DNA from: Carettochelys insculpta
Lineage: Eukaryota; Chordata; Testudines; Carettochelyidae
DNA length: 64,000 nt
Direction of reading: 5' to 3'
Assembly: GCF_033958435.1 (NCBI RefSeq)
Contig: NC_134138.1
Span: 271,599,798 to 271,663,797, forward strand
In this document: piece by piece, positions 35,105 to 45,475 of the stretch
Position numbering within the stretch: the stretch's first letter is position 1
How the letters are laid out: each line of letters begins with the position of its first letter
The notes under the pieces: model-generated
Database searches by the model: none
The model's input: only the letters and a program-made list of their open reading frames with translations
What the model was told of the DNA's origin: nothing
Translations under genes and position numbers: made by a program

Positions 35105-36355
35105 CCTCACCTCTACCCCTGCCATCACTCCAGAAACCCCCTGCCCTCAGTCCAGAAACCCTACCACTGCCATCACTCCAGAAACCCCCTGCCCTCAGTC
35201 CAGAAACCCTACCCCTGCCATCACTCCAGAACCCCCTGGCAGCTCTCCAGCAACCCTACCCCCTGCTGTCACTCCAGAACCCCCCTGCCATCACTGCAGC
35301 AACTCTACCCCTGCCACCACTCCAGAACCCCCCTGCCATCACTGCAGCAACCCTACCCCCTGCTGTCACTCCAGAACCCCCCTGCCATCACTGCAGCAAC
35401 CCTACCCCCTGCTGTCACTCCAGAACCCCCCTGCCATCACTGCAGCAACTCTACCCCTGCCACCACTCCAGAACCCCCCTGCCATCACTGCAGCAACCCT
35501 ACCCAGTGCTGTCACTCCAGAACCCCCCCTGCCATCACTGCAGCAACCCTACCCCCTGCTGTCACTCCAGAACCCCCCCTGCCATCACTGCAGCATCCCT
35601 ACCCCCTGCTGTCACTCCAGAACCCCCCTGCCATCACTGCAGCAACTCTACCCCTGCCACCACTCCAGAACCCCCCTGCCATCACTGCAGCAACCCTACC
35701 CCCTGCTGTCACTCCAGAACCCCCCTGCCATCACTGCAGCAACCCTACCCCCTGCTGTCACTCCAGAACCCCCCTGCCATCACTGCAGCAACTCTACCCC
35801 TGCCACCACTCCAGAACCCCCCTGCCATCACTGCAGCAACCCTACCCCCTGCTGTCACTCCAGAACCCCCCCTGCCACCACTGCAGCAACCCTACCCCCT
35901 GCTGTCACTCCAGAACCCCCCCTGCCATCACTGCAGCATCCCTACCCCCTGCTGTCACTCCAGAACCCCCCTGCCATCACTGCAGCAACTCTACCCCTGC
36001 CACCACTCCAGAACCCCCCTGCCATCACTGCAGCAACCCTACCCCCTGCTGTCACTCCAGAACCCCCCCTGCCATCACTGCAGCAACCCTACCCCCTGCT
36101 GTCACTCCAGAACCCCCCCTGCCATCACTGCAGCATCCCTACCCCCTGCTGTCACTCCAGAACCCCCCCTGCCATCACTGCAGCATCCCTACCCCCTGCT
36201 GTCACTCCGGAACCCCCCTGCCATCACTGCAGCATCCCTACCCCCTGCTGTCACTCCGGAACCCCCCTGCCATCACTGCAGCATCCCTACCCCCCGCTGT
36301 CACTCCGGAACCCCCCTGCCATCACTCCAGGACTCCCCTGCCATCACTCCAGCAG
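35105..36355. repeat. 49-bp minisatellite with 343-bp higher-order repeat
   Basis: About 25 units of 48-50 bp, each with CTGTCACTCCAGAACC, a 6-7 C run, TGCCATCACTGCAGCA and a variable CCCTACC. Three unit types can be named by the bases after GCAG: S (CAACTCTACC), N (CAACCCTACC) and P (CATCCCTACC). The order is SNNSNNP twice, at exact 343-bp spacing (GCAG of the first S at 35296, 35639, 35982), then SNN with four P units. All three + frames are open because units lack stops; this is not a protein. Confidence 0.93.
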
Positions 36356-37886
36356 CCCTATGTAATCAATTTTAAACCTAGCATGGGGATCATTAAATGA
36401 CTGAGTCTGGCCTCTGCTGCCCTTGTGGATTTTGCTATATTTTCACTAGTGTTCTAGGAGGCTGGATATTTAAGTGCTTTCAAAAATGAGGAGTTGGCTC
36501 TTCTCTTGTATAGTAGACACAGTGCTGCTGGCTGCCTTTCTTGGCTGTTGAATAATGCAGTAAGCAAAAGATGGTGAGAAATAATGTTCCTTCCCCCCAG
36601 CCCTTGCTGCCTCAAGCTAAAAGAGTCCTCTTAGTCAGGCTAGTCAAATAAACCAGGCAGATGAACTAACCATGTGTCTAGACTTTGGAACCTATTACGT
36701 GGCATTTTCATTACATAAAAGCAACAGAGAAGAATGCAGAACCCTGGAGACCAGACCAATTGATGAAAATAGAAACACAGCAGCTCCCTCGATATGAAGG
36801 AATATTTCTGTGCACCATTGTACCCCCTGTTCTAGTGGCTCATGTGAGCAAGAACTGCATCACCTACCTTCCTTTCTAGGAGCAAAGAGAATCCTCATGC
36901 ATAAAGTGTCTGTGCAGTAACTGTTCACTTTTTATTTTTATTTATATTTTTAACCACTGATGGTTATGGCTGAAAGCAGCTACACTGACTACTCCTCCTG
37001 TTTGCCTCTTTCTGCTTCTTTTGCTTTGCTCCATGACTCTGGGAAGCATAAGAGAACATGGACCTCTCTGTCTTGCTCACTGGTGGCTCTGAGGAGACAA
37101 ACACCACATCTTAGTGCAAAGCAAATCCTTGGGGCTGTGAGGAAGCCAGACTCTGTCCCCTTGCTATGTGGGTAGGTAATGTTTGGAGCTCCCCTATGCC
37201 TGTGACCCTGCTTAAGGGATTTCAGAACCCCATAAGAGAGCCTAGGTCCTAATTCCTCCAACCGTGTCAGGGAGAAGAGCAATGCCATGTGAGGATGGCA
37301 GGGCATGGAGAGGTGGGGCAATGCACTTGCTCTCCAAGGGTGGTGTAGCCACTGTGTACTGCCTGGGTATCACCAGCACCAAGTCTGGCCAAATTTCTCT
37401 CAGATATCCCAGCTGCAGCATGGTCCCTTTTCATCTCCCCTGCCAAGCCCACAACACACCTGTGCAGAGTACGCCTGCACTTCTCTGAAAAAGCCACAGC
37501 TGGCCCATGCCAGCTACCTTGGGCTTGCATAGCTAAGGGAAAGTAGATGCTTAACTGCAGTGTAGAGGTTCAGGCTCAGGCCAGAGCCCTTGAAGACCTT
37601 GCAAGGGAAAAGGGTCCAGACCTCTGGCTTCTGGCCATCTCTGCTACAATTGTACTTACAGTTAGCCTGACCCTGTGCATCTGTGTCAGTTGGTGCAGGA
37701 CAGACATGGGTGTTAAACAGCAGTGCAGCCGTATCAGTAATCAGGGGGTGCCAGCTAGTCTCCCTTTCAACATGTGTGAGGAGGTTAAAAAGCTTATGGG
37801 AGACAAGTCTCAAATCATTTTCAGATAGGGGTCACGGCAGGGAAAAGTTCAAAACCACTGCAGACCTGTTCCAGGTAGTCCTAGAT
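36356..37886. other. No gene seen
   Basis: Non-repetitive DNA. The frame at 37547-37828 has a hydrophobic middle but no family resemblance and no splice context. Confidence 0.45.
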
Positions 37887-38208
37887 CAGGGGTTTGCAAA
37901 CTTTCACAAGAGCAGACCCCCAATCACCCCTCCTCAAACCATTCACGGACCCCCATCAAAGCCAATTTTAGCTGCTATGCACACATCATTCAATGAAAAA
38001 GGAAACCACAGCGTCGATTTTCGCACAGCAATCAATAACGTTATTGGAAGATATTTAATTTAAAAAGAGTAATTGATTGTAACTTTGCAATTTATTGAAA
38101 TTTGATCTTTTATGATAGTTTTGTTTATGTTTTATTTTTTTTCACTGGCCCCCTGCAATACTCGGGTGGACCCACAGGGTTCTGCAGACCCCAGCTTGGG
38201 AACCACTG
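37887..38208. mobile_element. hAT MITE with perfect 8-bp TSD TCCTAGAT
   Basis: CAGGGGTTTGCAAACTT at the left and the complement of GCTTGGGAACCACTG at the right are the termini. TCCTAGAT is duplicated at 37879-37886 and 38209-38216. Non-coding. Confidence 0.93.
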
Positions 38209-38389
38209 TCCTAGATAATAAGAAATACCACTGAATGCAAATAATAGCAAATTGTGCACCATGCTGTCTCCTAAAATAAAAAAATAAAAAACAAACAAAA
38301 AAAATGAGAGGCCTTCAAAAATAGACTTTCTTTTATGAAACGCTTACAAAATATTTTGTTCCCCATCAGATACATCTGCTGAAGTTATC

Positions 38390-38655
38390 GAGACCATCAT
38401 CTCTGAATATTTTCTGTTTGAACAGTTTCTATGTCATATATATGTCATTTAGTAAACTGAGCAGGTAGATAAGTGTCAGGGGGGTTAGCCATGTTAGTCT
38501 GTATCTGCAAAAACAACAAGAAGTCCTTATAGACTTATAGGCACCTTGCAGATGAACAGGTTTTTTAATGAAGTGGGTCTTTGCCCAAAAAAGCTTATAC
38601 TCCAGAAAAAAAAAGATGCATTAGGCTGTAAGATGCCACAGGACTTCTCATTGTT
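38390..38655. mobile_element. PLE inverted pair with the same side segment as 30668
   Basis: 38390-38475 (TCTCTGAATATTTTCTG to GAGCAGGTAGATAAGTGTCAG) matches 30690-30770. It is followed by a minus-strand PLE terminus (GTTAGCCATGTTAGTCTG) and a plus-strand terminus (GAAGTGGGTCTTTGCCC to GGACTTCTCATTG). No clear target duplication was found. Confidence 0.8.
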
Positions 38656-38678
38656 TGAGCCGGTAGATTCAGCTCGCG

Positions 38679-38764
38679 TTATAGGCACTTGTCCTATAGA
38701 CACAACTGAAAAAAGGCACCTTATAGGCATTTGTGCTTTATAGGCACAGCTGAAAAAAGATTGC
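38679..38764 (+). repeat. Two-unit tandem repeat of about 42 bp
   Basis: TTATAGGCACTTGTCC and TTATAGGCATTTGTGC begin two successive units, each ending CAACTGAAAAAAG or CAGCTGAAAAAAG. Confidence 0.75.
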
Positions 38765-39879
38765 CAGTTCTGCAAGTATTCGCCGTATGTGTGGGTCTTT
38801 TTTTTAGTAAGAGTAATGATTAAGCATTGTTCACAGCCATAATTCTCCTCTTTGTTGAGCCATTCAGTTCTTTTCAGTCCAAGGCTGCTGTGAGGCTTCT
38901 AACTGTTAGTTAAATAATGAACCCTGCTCAGTCATTGTCACTTTGGAATCTAACCCTTGAGATTCAGTGCAGCAGGTCTGTTTTCATGCTGCCCCTTTGG
39001 TGGGTCCATTTTCCCCCTACTCCCTCCTCAGTTTCCAATACTTCTTTCGTAGATCTCTTCTACGCTCTTCTTGTTCCATTCGTCAATCATCAGGAGCGTC
39101 ATCAATTATTCTACGCACAAAAGAAAAAATTAGTGCTTTACAAGACGCAAAGGAAAACATAGTCTTTGCACCTCCGCTTGCAGTCTAAGGTCTGTAGCTT
39201 GTCACACAGGGATGAAGCACTGTGCTAACATGAAACACCACTGAAGTCTGCTTATAGGCAATGAATTGTAGGACTTGACCCTAAACGTTAGAGCCTACAA
39301 AACCAAGGAAAATGAGAAGCTATTGGAATGAGATGGGGCGCCACAGAAGAATGCTATTCTCTAGAAATCTATTAATGCTACAGTAAAGTGAGAGTGGTCA
39401 TTGTGGGGATCATGAATAACTACATTTGCAGGACAAACAACCTGATTATAATATCAAATAATAACAATGCTTTGCTATTCCAAAGCATATTTTTCAGTAG
39501 AAGTCAAAGTACTTTACAAAGGTCAGTATCATCAGCATGGCCAAAAGCCACCGAGGGCCCTGGGACAAGATGTGTGTGTGTATGAGGGGTAGGGGGCTGG
39601 CTCTGCACTCCTGGAACGGCTGAGCAATGGGTGGAAGGGGCAGGCCCACCTGCAGTCAGCCCCAAGTGCTGCCCAGACTGTGGTGATGGTCCTCCTGTCT
39701 TCCGAGCCACGTGGAGTGGTGCTCCAGTGGCATTTCAAAGGGGCTGGAGGCTCTGGCCCCCACTACTGTTGTAGCCAGGATTTCTGGGTGCCTTTGGATC
39801 TCTGGGTCCCAGTGCAGTTGCTCCCTGCACACCCCATGCCAGCAAGCCTGAGGACCATTTTTCCCTTTTTGGAGAGGTG

Positions 39880-39935
39880 TATTAACAGAGAGGGGAATTA
39901 ACTTGTCCTAGCTTGGCAACAAAGATAGCATTAGT
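39880..39935 (-). mobile_element. MIR-like SINE, left half of a split copy
   Basis: TTAACAGAGAGGGGAATTAAC, then TTGGCAACAAAGATAGC, follow the reversed MIR core. The matching reversed head resumes at 40425 after the PLE composite. Confidence 0.55.
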
Positions 39936-40424
39936 ATGAGAGAGGTAGCTATGTTAGTCTGCATTTTCAAGAACAACAAGAAGTCCTGTGGCACCTTATG
40001 GACTAATAAATATTTTGGAGCATAAGCTTTTGTGGGCAAAGACCCACTTCATCAGATGCAAGACTCATGAGTATCCACACAGCTTTTTTGTTGACAGATT
40101 CTGTCAAGGAAGGTGTCCTACCTTATGCGGGAGAGGCAGAAGGCTGTCGGCAAATATGACAAGTTCTGTCAACAGTATTTTTAGTGTGGATGTTCTGCGA
40201 GTTTTGTTGATCAAACTCTCTAGCATAGATGTAGACTTTAAAGCCAGAAGGAGCCATCTGATCAACTAATCAGTGCTCCCATATTTCATGAGCCTGGCCA
40301 TCTCCTCTGAATGCAAGTGCAGCCATAGCCTGCAATACACAAATGACTGAAGTCCTGACCGTGGTACAGAAATGCATCTGATGAAGCGGGTCTTTGCCCA
40401 TGAAAGCTTATGCTCCAAAAGGTA
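39936..40424. mobile_element. PLE inverted pair enclosing about 300 bp of inverted flanking DNA
   Basis: 39936-40064 is a minus-strand PLE terminus (from TGTTAGTCTGCATTTTC to CCCACTTCATCAGATGC). 40368-40424 is a plus-strand terminus (CATCTGATGAAGCGGGTC to GCTTATGCTCC). Between them, 40070-40364 is not PLE but an inverted copy of DNA at 40515-40580 and 40903-41141. The insertion sits inside a MIR-like SINE. Confidence 0.85.
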
Positions 40425-41141
40425 GGACTAGAACTCTCTGTCTCTTGAATTGCAGGCTAGTGTTCTAGCCATTAAGCAACACTACCACCTGCTCAACTGA
40501 TGTCTCACTGAGTCACTTCCATACCATGGCCAGAACCTCAGTCATTTGTGTATTGCAGGCTATGGCTGCTCTTGGATTCACTCAACAAAACTTTTGTTGT
40601 TTGTGGGTCCTTACACCTATCCCTGCAAATGGCACAGCTTTGCCACAGCAAGTGGCCGTGTGAATGCTTCTTCGTTTGCAGGCATGCTCTGACACCAACG
40701 CAGTGACACCTGCTTGTTGGGGGTGGAAGTATTGTGTTGGCAAAAGTGCCAAACACAGCGCTCACCCAGGCTGACCCTTACTGGGTCAATACAGTCTTGT
40801 CTCTAAAAGCTGTGTGGTGTACACACAACCTCAGTCTTTCCTGTTCTGTATCAGTGGCACACAAGGGAGCTGTTTGGTCTAACTTTGACTGATGGACTTG
40901 CAGAGGAGGTGGCCAGGCTCATGAAACATGGGAGAACTAATTAGTTGATCAGATGGCTCCTTCTGGCTTTAAAGTCTACATCTACACTAGAGAGTTTTGT
41001 CATCAAAACTCACAGAGCGTCCACACTAAAAATACCGTTGACAGAACTTGGCATATTTGCCGACAGCCTTCTGCCTCTCCCCCATAAGGTAGGACACCTT
41101 TCTTGACAGAATCTGTCGACAAAAAGGCCGTATGGATACTC
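40070..41141. repeat. Large imperfect inverted repeat (arms 40070-40364 and 40515-41141)
   Basis: Clear pairs include GCAGCCATAGCCTGCAATAC (40319) with the complement at 40551, and CTTTAAAGCCAGAAGGAGCC (40236) with its complement at 40953. Identity is about 90 percent by eye. The right arm carries about 320 extra bases (40581-40902) lacking from the left arm. Confidence 0.88.
40425..40490 (-). mobile_element. MIR-like SINE, right half with tRNA-like head
   Basis: GGACTAGAACTCTCTGTCTC to TTCTAGCCATTAAGCAACAC is a reversed tRNA-like head: GAGTTCTAGTCC as B-box and TAATGGCTAGAACACTAG near the A-box. It continues 39880-39935. Confidence 0.55.
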
Positions 41142-41382
41142 TGGGGGGCCCTCTGTCGACAAACAGGGCTTTTGGATTCCCAAGCAGCCCTGTCTGCTGT
41201 GCTTACAGTTGGCCACTCTGTCGAGAGAGCTGCCGGGGAATCTGGCCACTCTTTCTTGACAGAGTGGATTGACCGAATGACCCGCTTTCATGCGTGCCTG
41301 CAATCTGTCGTCAGAGGTTTTGTCGGAAGATATCTTCTGACAGTAACTTCTGCTGACAGGTCACTGTAATGTGGACAGAGCC
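40974..41382. mobile_element. Foldback MITE, relative of 18944-19351
   Basis: ACATCTACACTAGAGAGTTTTGT at the left matches the start of the 18944 copy; the right end is AATGTGGACAGAGCC. The interior TCTGTCGACA/TGTCGAC repeats and AGCCTTCTGCCTCTCCCCCAT are shared. No target duplication is visible. Confidence 0.8.
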
Positions 41383-42684
41383 TATGACTGTATCCACCGC
41401 TTCTTTGTGCAAGACACTGAAACATGAGATTCATTCATTCATTAATTTATTTATTTATGTATTGTTACACTGTTCCCAACTGCAGATATATGCACGGTTC
41501 ATCTCTGTTTAGATAATTTGTACATATTTGTCCTGGAGAAATCTGGATATTGTATGTTATTGTATTGGGGGCTTGATTCCAATCTCACTAGTTGTACAGA
41601 GGTGTAAAAGAGCTGATTCTATCAGAATTGCCATTGTTGTACATTTAGAATTAGTGCCCTATCATTTAGCAGTATATTTTCATTCAATACATGGCAAGGG
41701 TAAAATGCAGCTAGGAGTCTGTAGCATTTATTTCTGGCCAAATATTTTATTCTAATTATAATATGTGGAAAGAAAGAGAAAGAAAAGAGGAATTTTGAGT
41801 TCATAATTTTTTTTTATTGTTGTGAATAGCTTGAATTCCTCTTTGGTACATGGCACAGTAAAACCATGAAAACATTATGCAAGGCTTCTCATTTCCCTTT
41901 TGCTCCCTTGCAGATACCAGATCCCTTGCAGAACAAAGCACTTGATGACAAAATCCAGTGCTGGTGCACTTGGCTTTCTTCAGAATTAGATGGTTCTAGG
42001 AGTTCAGGAAACTGTATTGCTGTGAAGTTCGAGTGCACGCTGATGACTCAGCTGAAAGAGAATGTCTAAATAAGGCATGTGGGAGAGTGCGTGTCCACTG
42101 TTTCAAAGTACAAGCTTCTTAAGAAAGAGTGCCAGAAAGGCACAGACAAACTAGAGGAAATTCAGGGAAGGAAAAGCAAAAGACTAAGGGCTAAGGCTGA
42201 TGATGAAAGTTCAGTACTATAATACATGACTGAATTGTAGCTAACATGATGGCTGATAGGGCAGAAGGGCAAACATGGCAGCTGCCCTGGCACCCAGTAA
42301 TTTAAAAAGGCCTGGGGCACTGGGCAGCCACTGCTGTTACAGAGCTCCAGGCCCTTTAAATTGCCACTGAAGCTCCATACAGCACCATCCTGGAGGTGCT
42401 AAGGACCGAATGGCAGAGGCTAACTCCTAGCCGTGATCTTTCTGGAGGTCCTAGAGAAGAGCCTCCCAGGGCTCAATGAAGTCTGTTGCCTTCCCTGGTA
42501 GCTAAAAAACAGGACATGCCAACCAGCTTTCAAGCAATGAAAGGTGCACATACCACCAAGGGAAGGGGGTTGTATATGCTTATATGTGGGAGGGAGGATA
42601 TGACTGGGAACATGGAATAAACCCGAGAGGATTAAAAAAAACAAGCTTCAATTTAACAAGTAACAACTCTGAGCAAAACTTAGA
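41383..42684. other. No gene; short ATTC/ATTT runs near 41432-41462
   Basis: Mostly AT-rich DNA; 42250-42420 is a GC-rich patch with CCCTTTAAATTGCC. No exon is recognised. Confidence 0.5.
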
Positions 42685-42772
42685 TCTATCAGGCGGTGGA
42701 ACAGTCTTTTAAGGGAGGTAGCAGAAGCTCCTTCACTTGAGACATTAAAACTGGGCTGGACACAATAACTGA
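42685..42772 (+). mobile_element. CR1 fragment
   Basis: GGTGGAACAGTCTTTTAAGGG followed by AGAAGCTCCTTCACTTGAGAC is the CR1 3' region that precedes the final terminus. Confidence 0.6.
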
Positions 42773-42994
42773 AACTGTATTGTAGGAAACAACCTTTCAG
42801 TGTTTAAATAACACAAGAAAAACACATGCATACATGAGCTAGAACTAATATATTTTCTTCTTTGGTGCTTTAGTCCAAAGATTCTTTCAAATGTATGCTC
42901 TTCTACAGAACAATCTCTCCCACTATAGCTACAATAATTCTCACAAATAATCATGATCCTGAAAAATATTAGGCTGTTAAACAAAAAACAAAAT

Positions 42995-43739
42995 GGGTGC
43001 ATCTATACTAGCCAGGTACTTCGAAGTAGCTGGCACAATGTCAAAATAGCACACATCACGTCTACACACACCATGTGCTATTTCGACGTTGAAATCGACA
43101 TTAGGTGGCAAGACGTTGAAATCACTATTCCTATCCGAAGATGGGAATAGCACCCTACTTCGACGTTCAACTTCGAGGTAGGGCGTGTATAGATGATCCA
43201 CATCCCGCTACATCGAAATAGTGGGTTCCTCCATGGTGGCCATCAGCTGAGGGATTGAGAGACGCTCTGTCCAGCCCCTGCAGGGCTCTATGGTCACCAT
43301 GTGCAGCAGCCCTTAGCCAAGGCTTCTGGCTGCTGCTGCTGCTGCTGCTGCTGCTGCAGCTGGGGGTCCATGCTGTGTGCAGGGGGCCTGCAACGGATTG
43401 TCGGCTCTGTGGTCCTCGTGCTGTGCAGCCCAAGTGTGTCTGGGAGGGGCCCTTTAAGGGAGCAGCTTGTTCTTGCCCCAGAAGGGCTAGTCCAGCCTGT
43501 GACCCTGTCCGCAGGCTTTGCTGGCCCCTTATTTCGACGGAGAGCGCTTGCGTGTGTGGACGCTTCGCATTTCCTTCTGGGGAAGCTCCTTTCGAAGTTC
43601 CCCGTTGCTACTTCGACACTGAACGTTGACAGCATCAGCCCTGGATGATGTGTGGACAATACACGTTGAAGTAGCCTATTTCGATGTTCTTACTTCGAAA
43701 TAGGCTACTTTGATGTAGTGTGCTACTGTAGACGTAGCC
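42995..43739. mobile_element. 0.75-kb DNA element, copy 2, 3-bp TSD AAT
   Basis: GGGTGCATCTATACTAGCC at the left pairs with TGTAGACGTAGCC at the right (complement GGCTACGTCTACA). AAT flanks both (42992-42994, 43740-43742). The interior matches 34140-34800 and carries CCATCAGCTGAGGGATTGAG and GGGAGGGGCCCTTTAAGG. Its CTG tract (about 43330-43360) is longer than in copy 1. The 3-bp duplication and ends suggest PIF/Harbinger. No transposase motif is seen. Confidence 0.85.
43330..43360 (+). repeat. (TGC)n trinucleotide tract inside DNA element copy 2
   Basis: About ten consecutive TGC units; the equivalent position in copy 1 (about 34473) has about three. Confidence 0.9.
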
Positions 43740-43742
43740 AAT

Positions 43743-44946
43743 ATGTAAATTATATTTCCTCTTGGATAGTCTCCAAACCTTCCACTCTTTTGACGAAAGT
43801 AAAATTTCATTGCCTAAGTGTGAGAGGCAAACACCTAGCATCTTCCAGTTCATTTTGAGCAACATCTTGGTTTTTTAGCCATGATTTTAAAGATGTTTCC
43901 CATCATAGAACAGAATAAGATTCAGTCATCATTTTGGATCACAAGCAATCTAGGAATATATCTTCCCATCCTCAAGGAAAAAAATATACAGAAGCCAGCC
44001 AGAAACTCTGTAGGGTTGAACTCAGAGAATAGCCTATGGTTCTTTTCTGTGGCAGAAATTCCCACTTAATTCTGAGCAGAATGGGAATTACAGTGGCCCT
44101 CACAACCTGCCAGTGATCCAAAATCTGTGTGGATTTCCTATAGCTCTGAAGCCATCCACAGAAATGTAGTTTTTCCTAACTGGTGTTCTCCATTGGGAAA
44201 CCATGATCCTTCTTCATTTCCACTAGCGGAACAATCTGGTGAGTTGCTCTCCTGACATGACCCTCATCTCACTCCAGATATGTCCTAAAATACTTATCTC
44301 CCCACTGCCAGGGGAACTGGAGGTAAGCCTAATTTTGCTGCTGGAGTTCTCAGAACAGGAAAAAACTCATTTACAACTCATCACAAGTCCCGTGAGAATA
44401 GCCTAAATTGAAGTAGTCTGAGAATCCAATTAATGCACTAAGCTTTGTAGGGTTGTTGGGGCTCCCTTGGAAATACACTGGAGGTGAGCTGTTTTCATGG
44501 AGGTGGGGGGAAGATTGACTAACACAGAAGCCCAAGGTTTGTCTTTCATGGGGCTGGGGTTGTATTTTTCAGAGGCATAAAGATTTCAAAGGCTAAGAGA
44601 GCAGAGGAAGAGGTGTTATAGTGTCAACTTCCACACCCATTATTGATGGAAAAGACGTGCAAAAGAACATTTTATCCCAGTAGAGATATTTCTGTCAAAG
44701 GTATCAAGAACTCAGCAAAAGGCTGCATTATTGCTGCCTGTGCAACTTAGACCACACTGTGCTTTCAGCTGTCCAGGATGACTTTGCACGTTATTTGTTG
44801 GTACTTAATTGCAATCTGTCTTTTTTCATGGATTTCCAGGCCTGAATAGACCACAATGATAATCTAGACTGGAGGTCTGCACTGCACAGGTCTCACTCAG
44901 TGATTCCTGCTTCAAGCCACTTACCTCATAGTTAGTCTAAAATGTA
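43743..44946. other. No gene seen
   Basis: AT-rich DNA without recognised features. Confidence 0.5.
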
Positions 44947-45475
44947 GCTCTTAGTCATAAACAGAATGGGCTACTCATTTAAAGTGCTGGCTGACAGGTT
45001 TGTGTGTTTGCAGTTTTCCATGACCTGAAAGTCTGTGTTTTACTGAAAAGGAACTTTAACAATCATCGACAGATGGAAAGCTCAGAATTGTCATTTATAT
45101 TCAAATTCAACACATTAACATGTAGTTTGAACCAGGTCAGCAATTACCTGGCCCATTATAAGGACTCTTTTGCATACTTTGTTTTATCTAACTCTTAACT
45201 TTCCCACCCCACACCCACTTCCCGCTGCCTTTCTGCTCTTCTGATTTTCCAACCTTGACAACAATTTTTCTGATTTGTCAACCTTGAAAACAATTTTTGG
45301 ACCTCTGTGTTTTATATATTGAGTCTGTTCTGGTATGGCTACAATATGAAGAAGTGGGTCTGTCCCATGATAGCTCATCACCTAATACATTATTCTGTTA
45401 GTCTTTAAAGTGCTACATGACTGCTTTTTTGTTTTGATAGAATACAGACTAACACAGCTACCTCTCTGTCAGTAG
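44947..45475 (+). mobile_element. PLE 3' part with inverted 5' segment
   Basis: 45010-45475 is plus-strand PLE. It encodes LKVCVLLKRNFNNH and FIFKFNTLTCSLNQ, the same region as the 10905-11099 frame, and ends TTTTGATAGAATACAGAC. The first about 60 bp (44947-45006) are in reverse: ACAGAATGGGCTACTC to GGCTGACAGGTTTGTG match 11087-11131 of the first PLE on the opposite strand relative to the rest. Confidence 0.85.

Noticed and set aside
34556..35128. 190-codon minus-strand frame, Gly/Ala/Glu-rich
   Set aside because: It crosses the truncated end of a DNA element into the CT-rich repeat lead-in, so it is a chance fusion of repeats.
35105..36355. CRISPR-like array
   Set aside because: Units are contiguous with no unique spacers; it is a minisatellite in vertebrate DNA.
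35022..36400. Three overlapping long + strand frames (447, 436 and 289 codons), Pro/Ser/Thr-rich
   Set aside because: They are the same 49-bp minisatellite read in three frames. Units have no stop codons and the frame rotates with the 343-bp period. No start context, splice signal or domain supports a protein.
37547..37828. 93-codon frame with a hydrophobic stretch
   Set aside because: The hydrophobic middle alone is weak evidence. No family resemblance, promoter or splice signal was seen.
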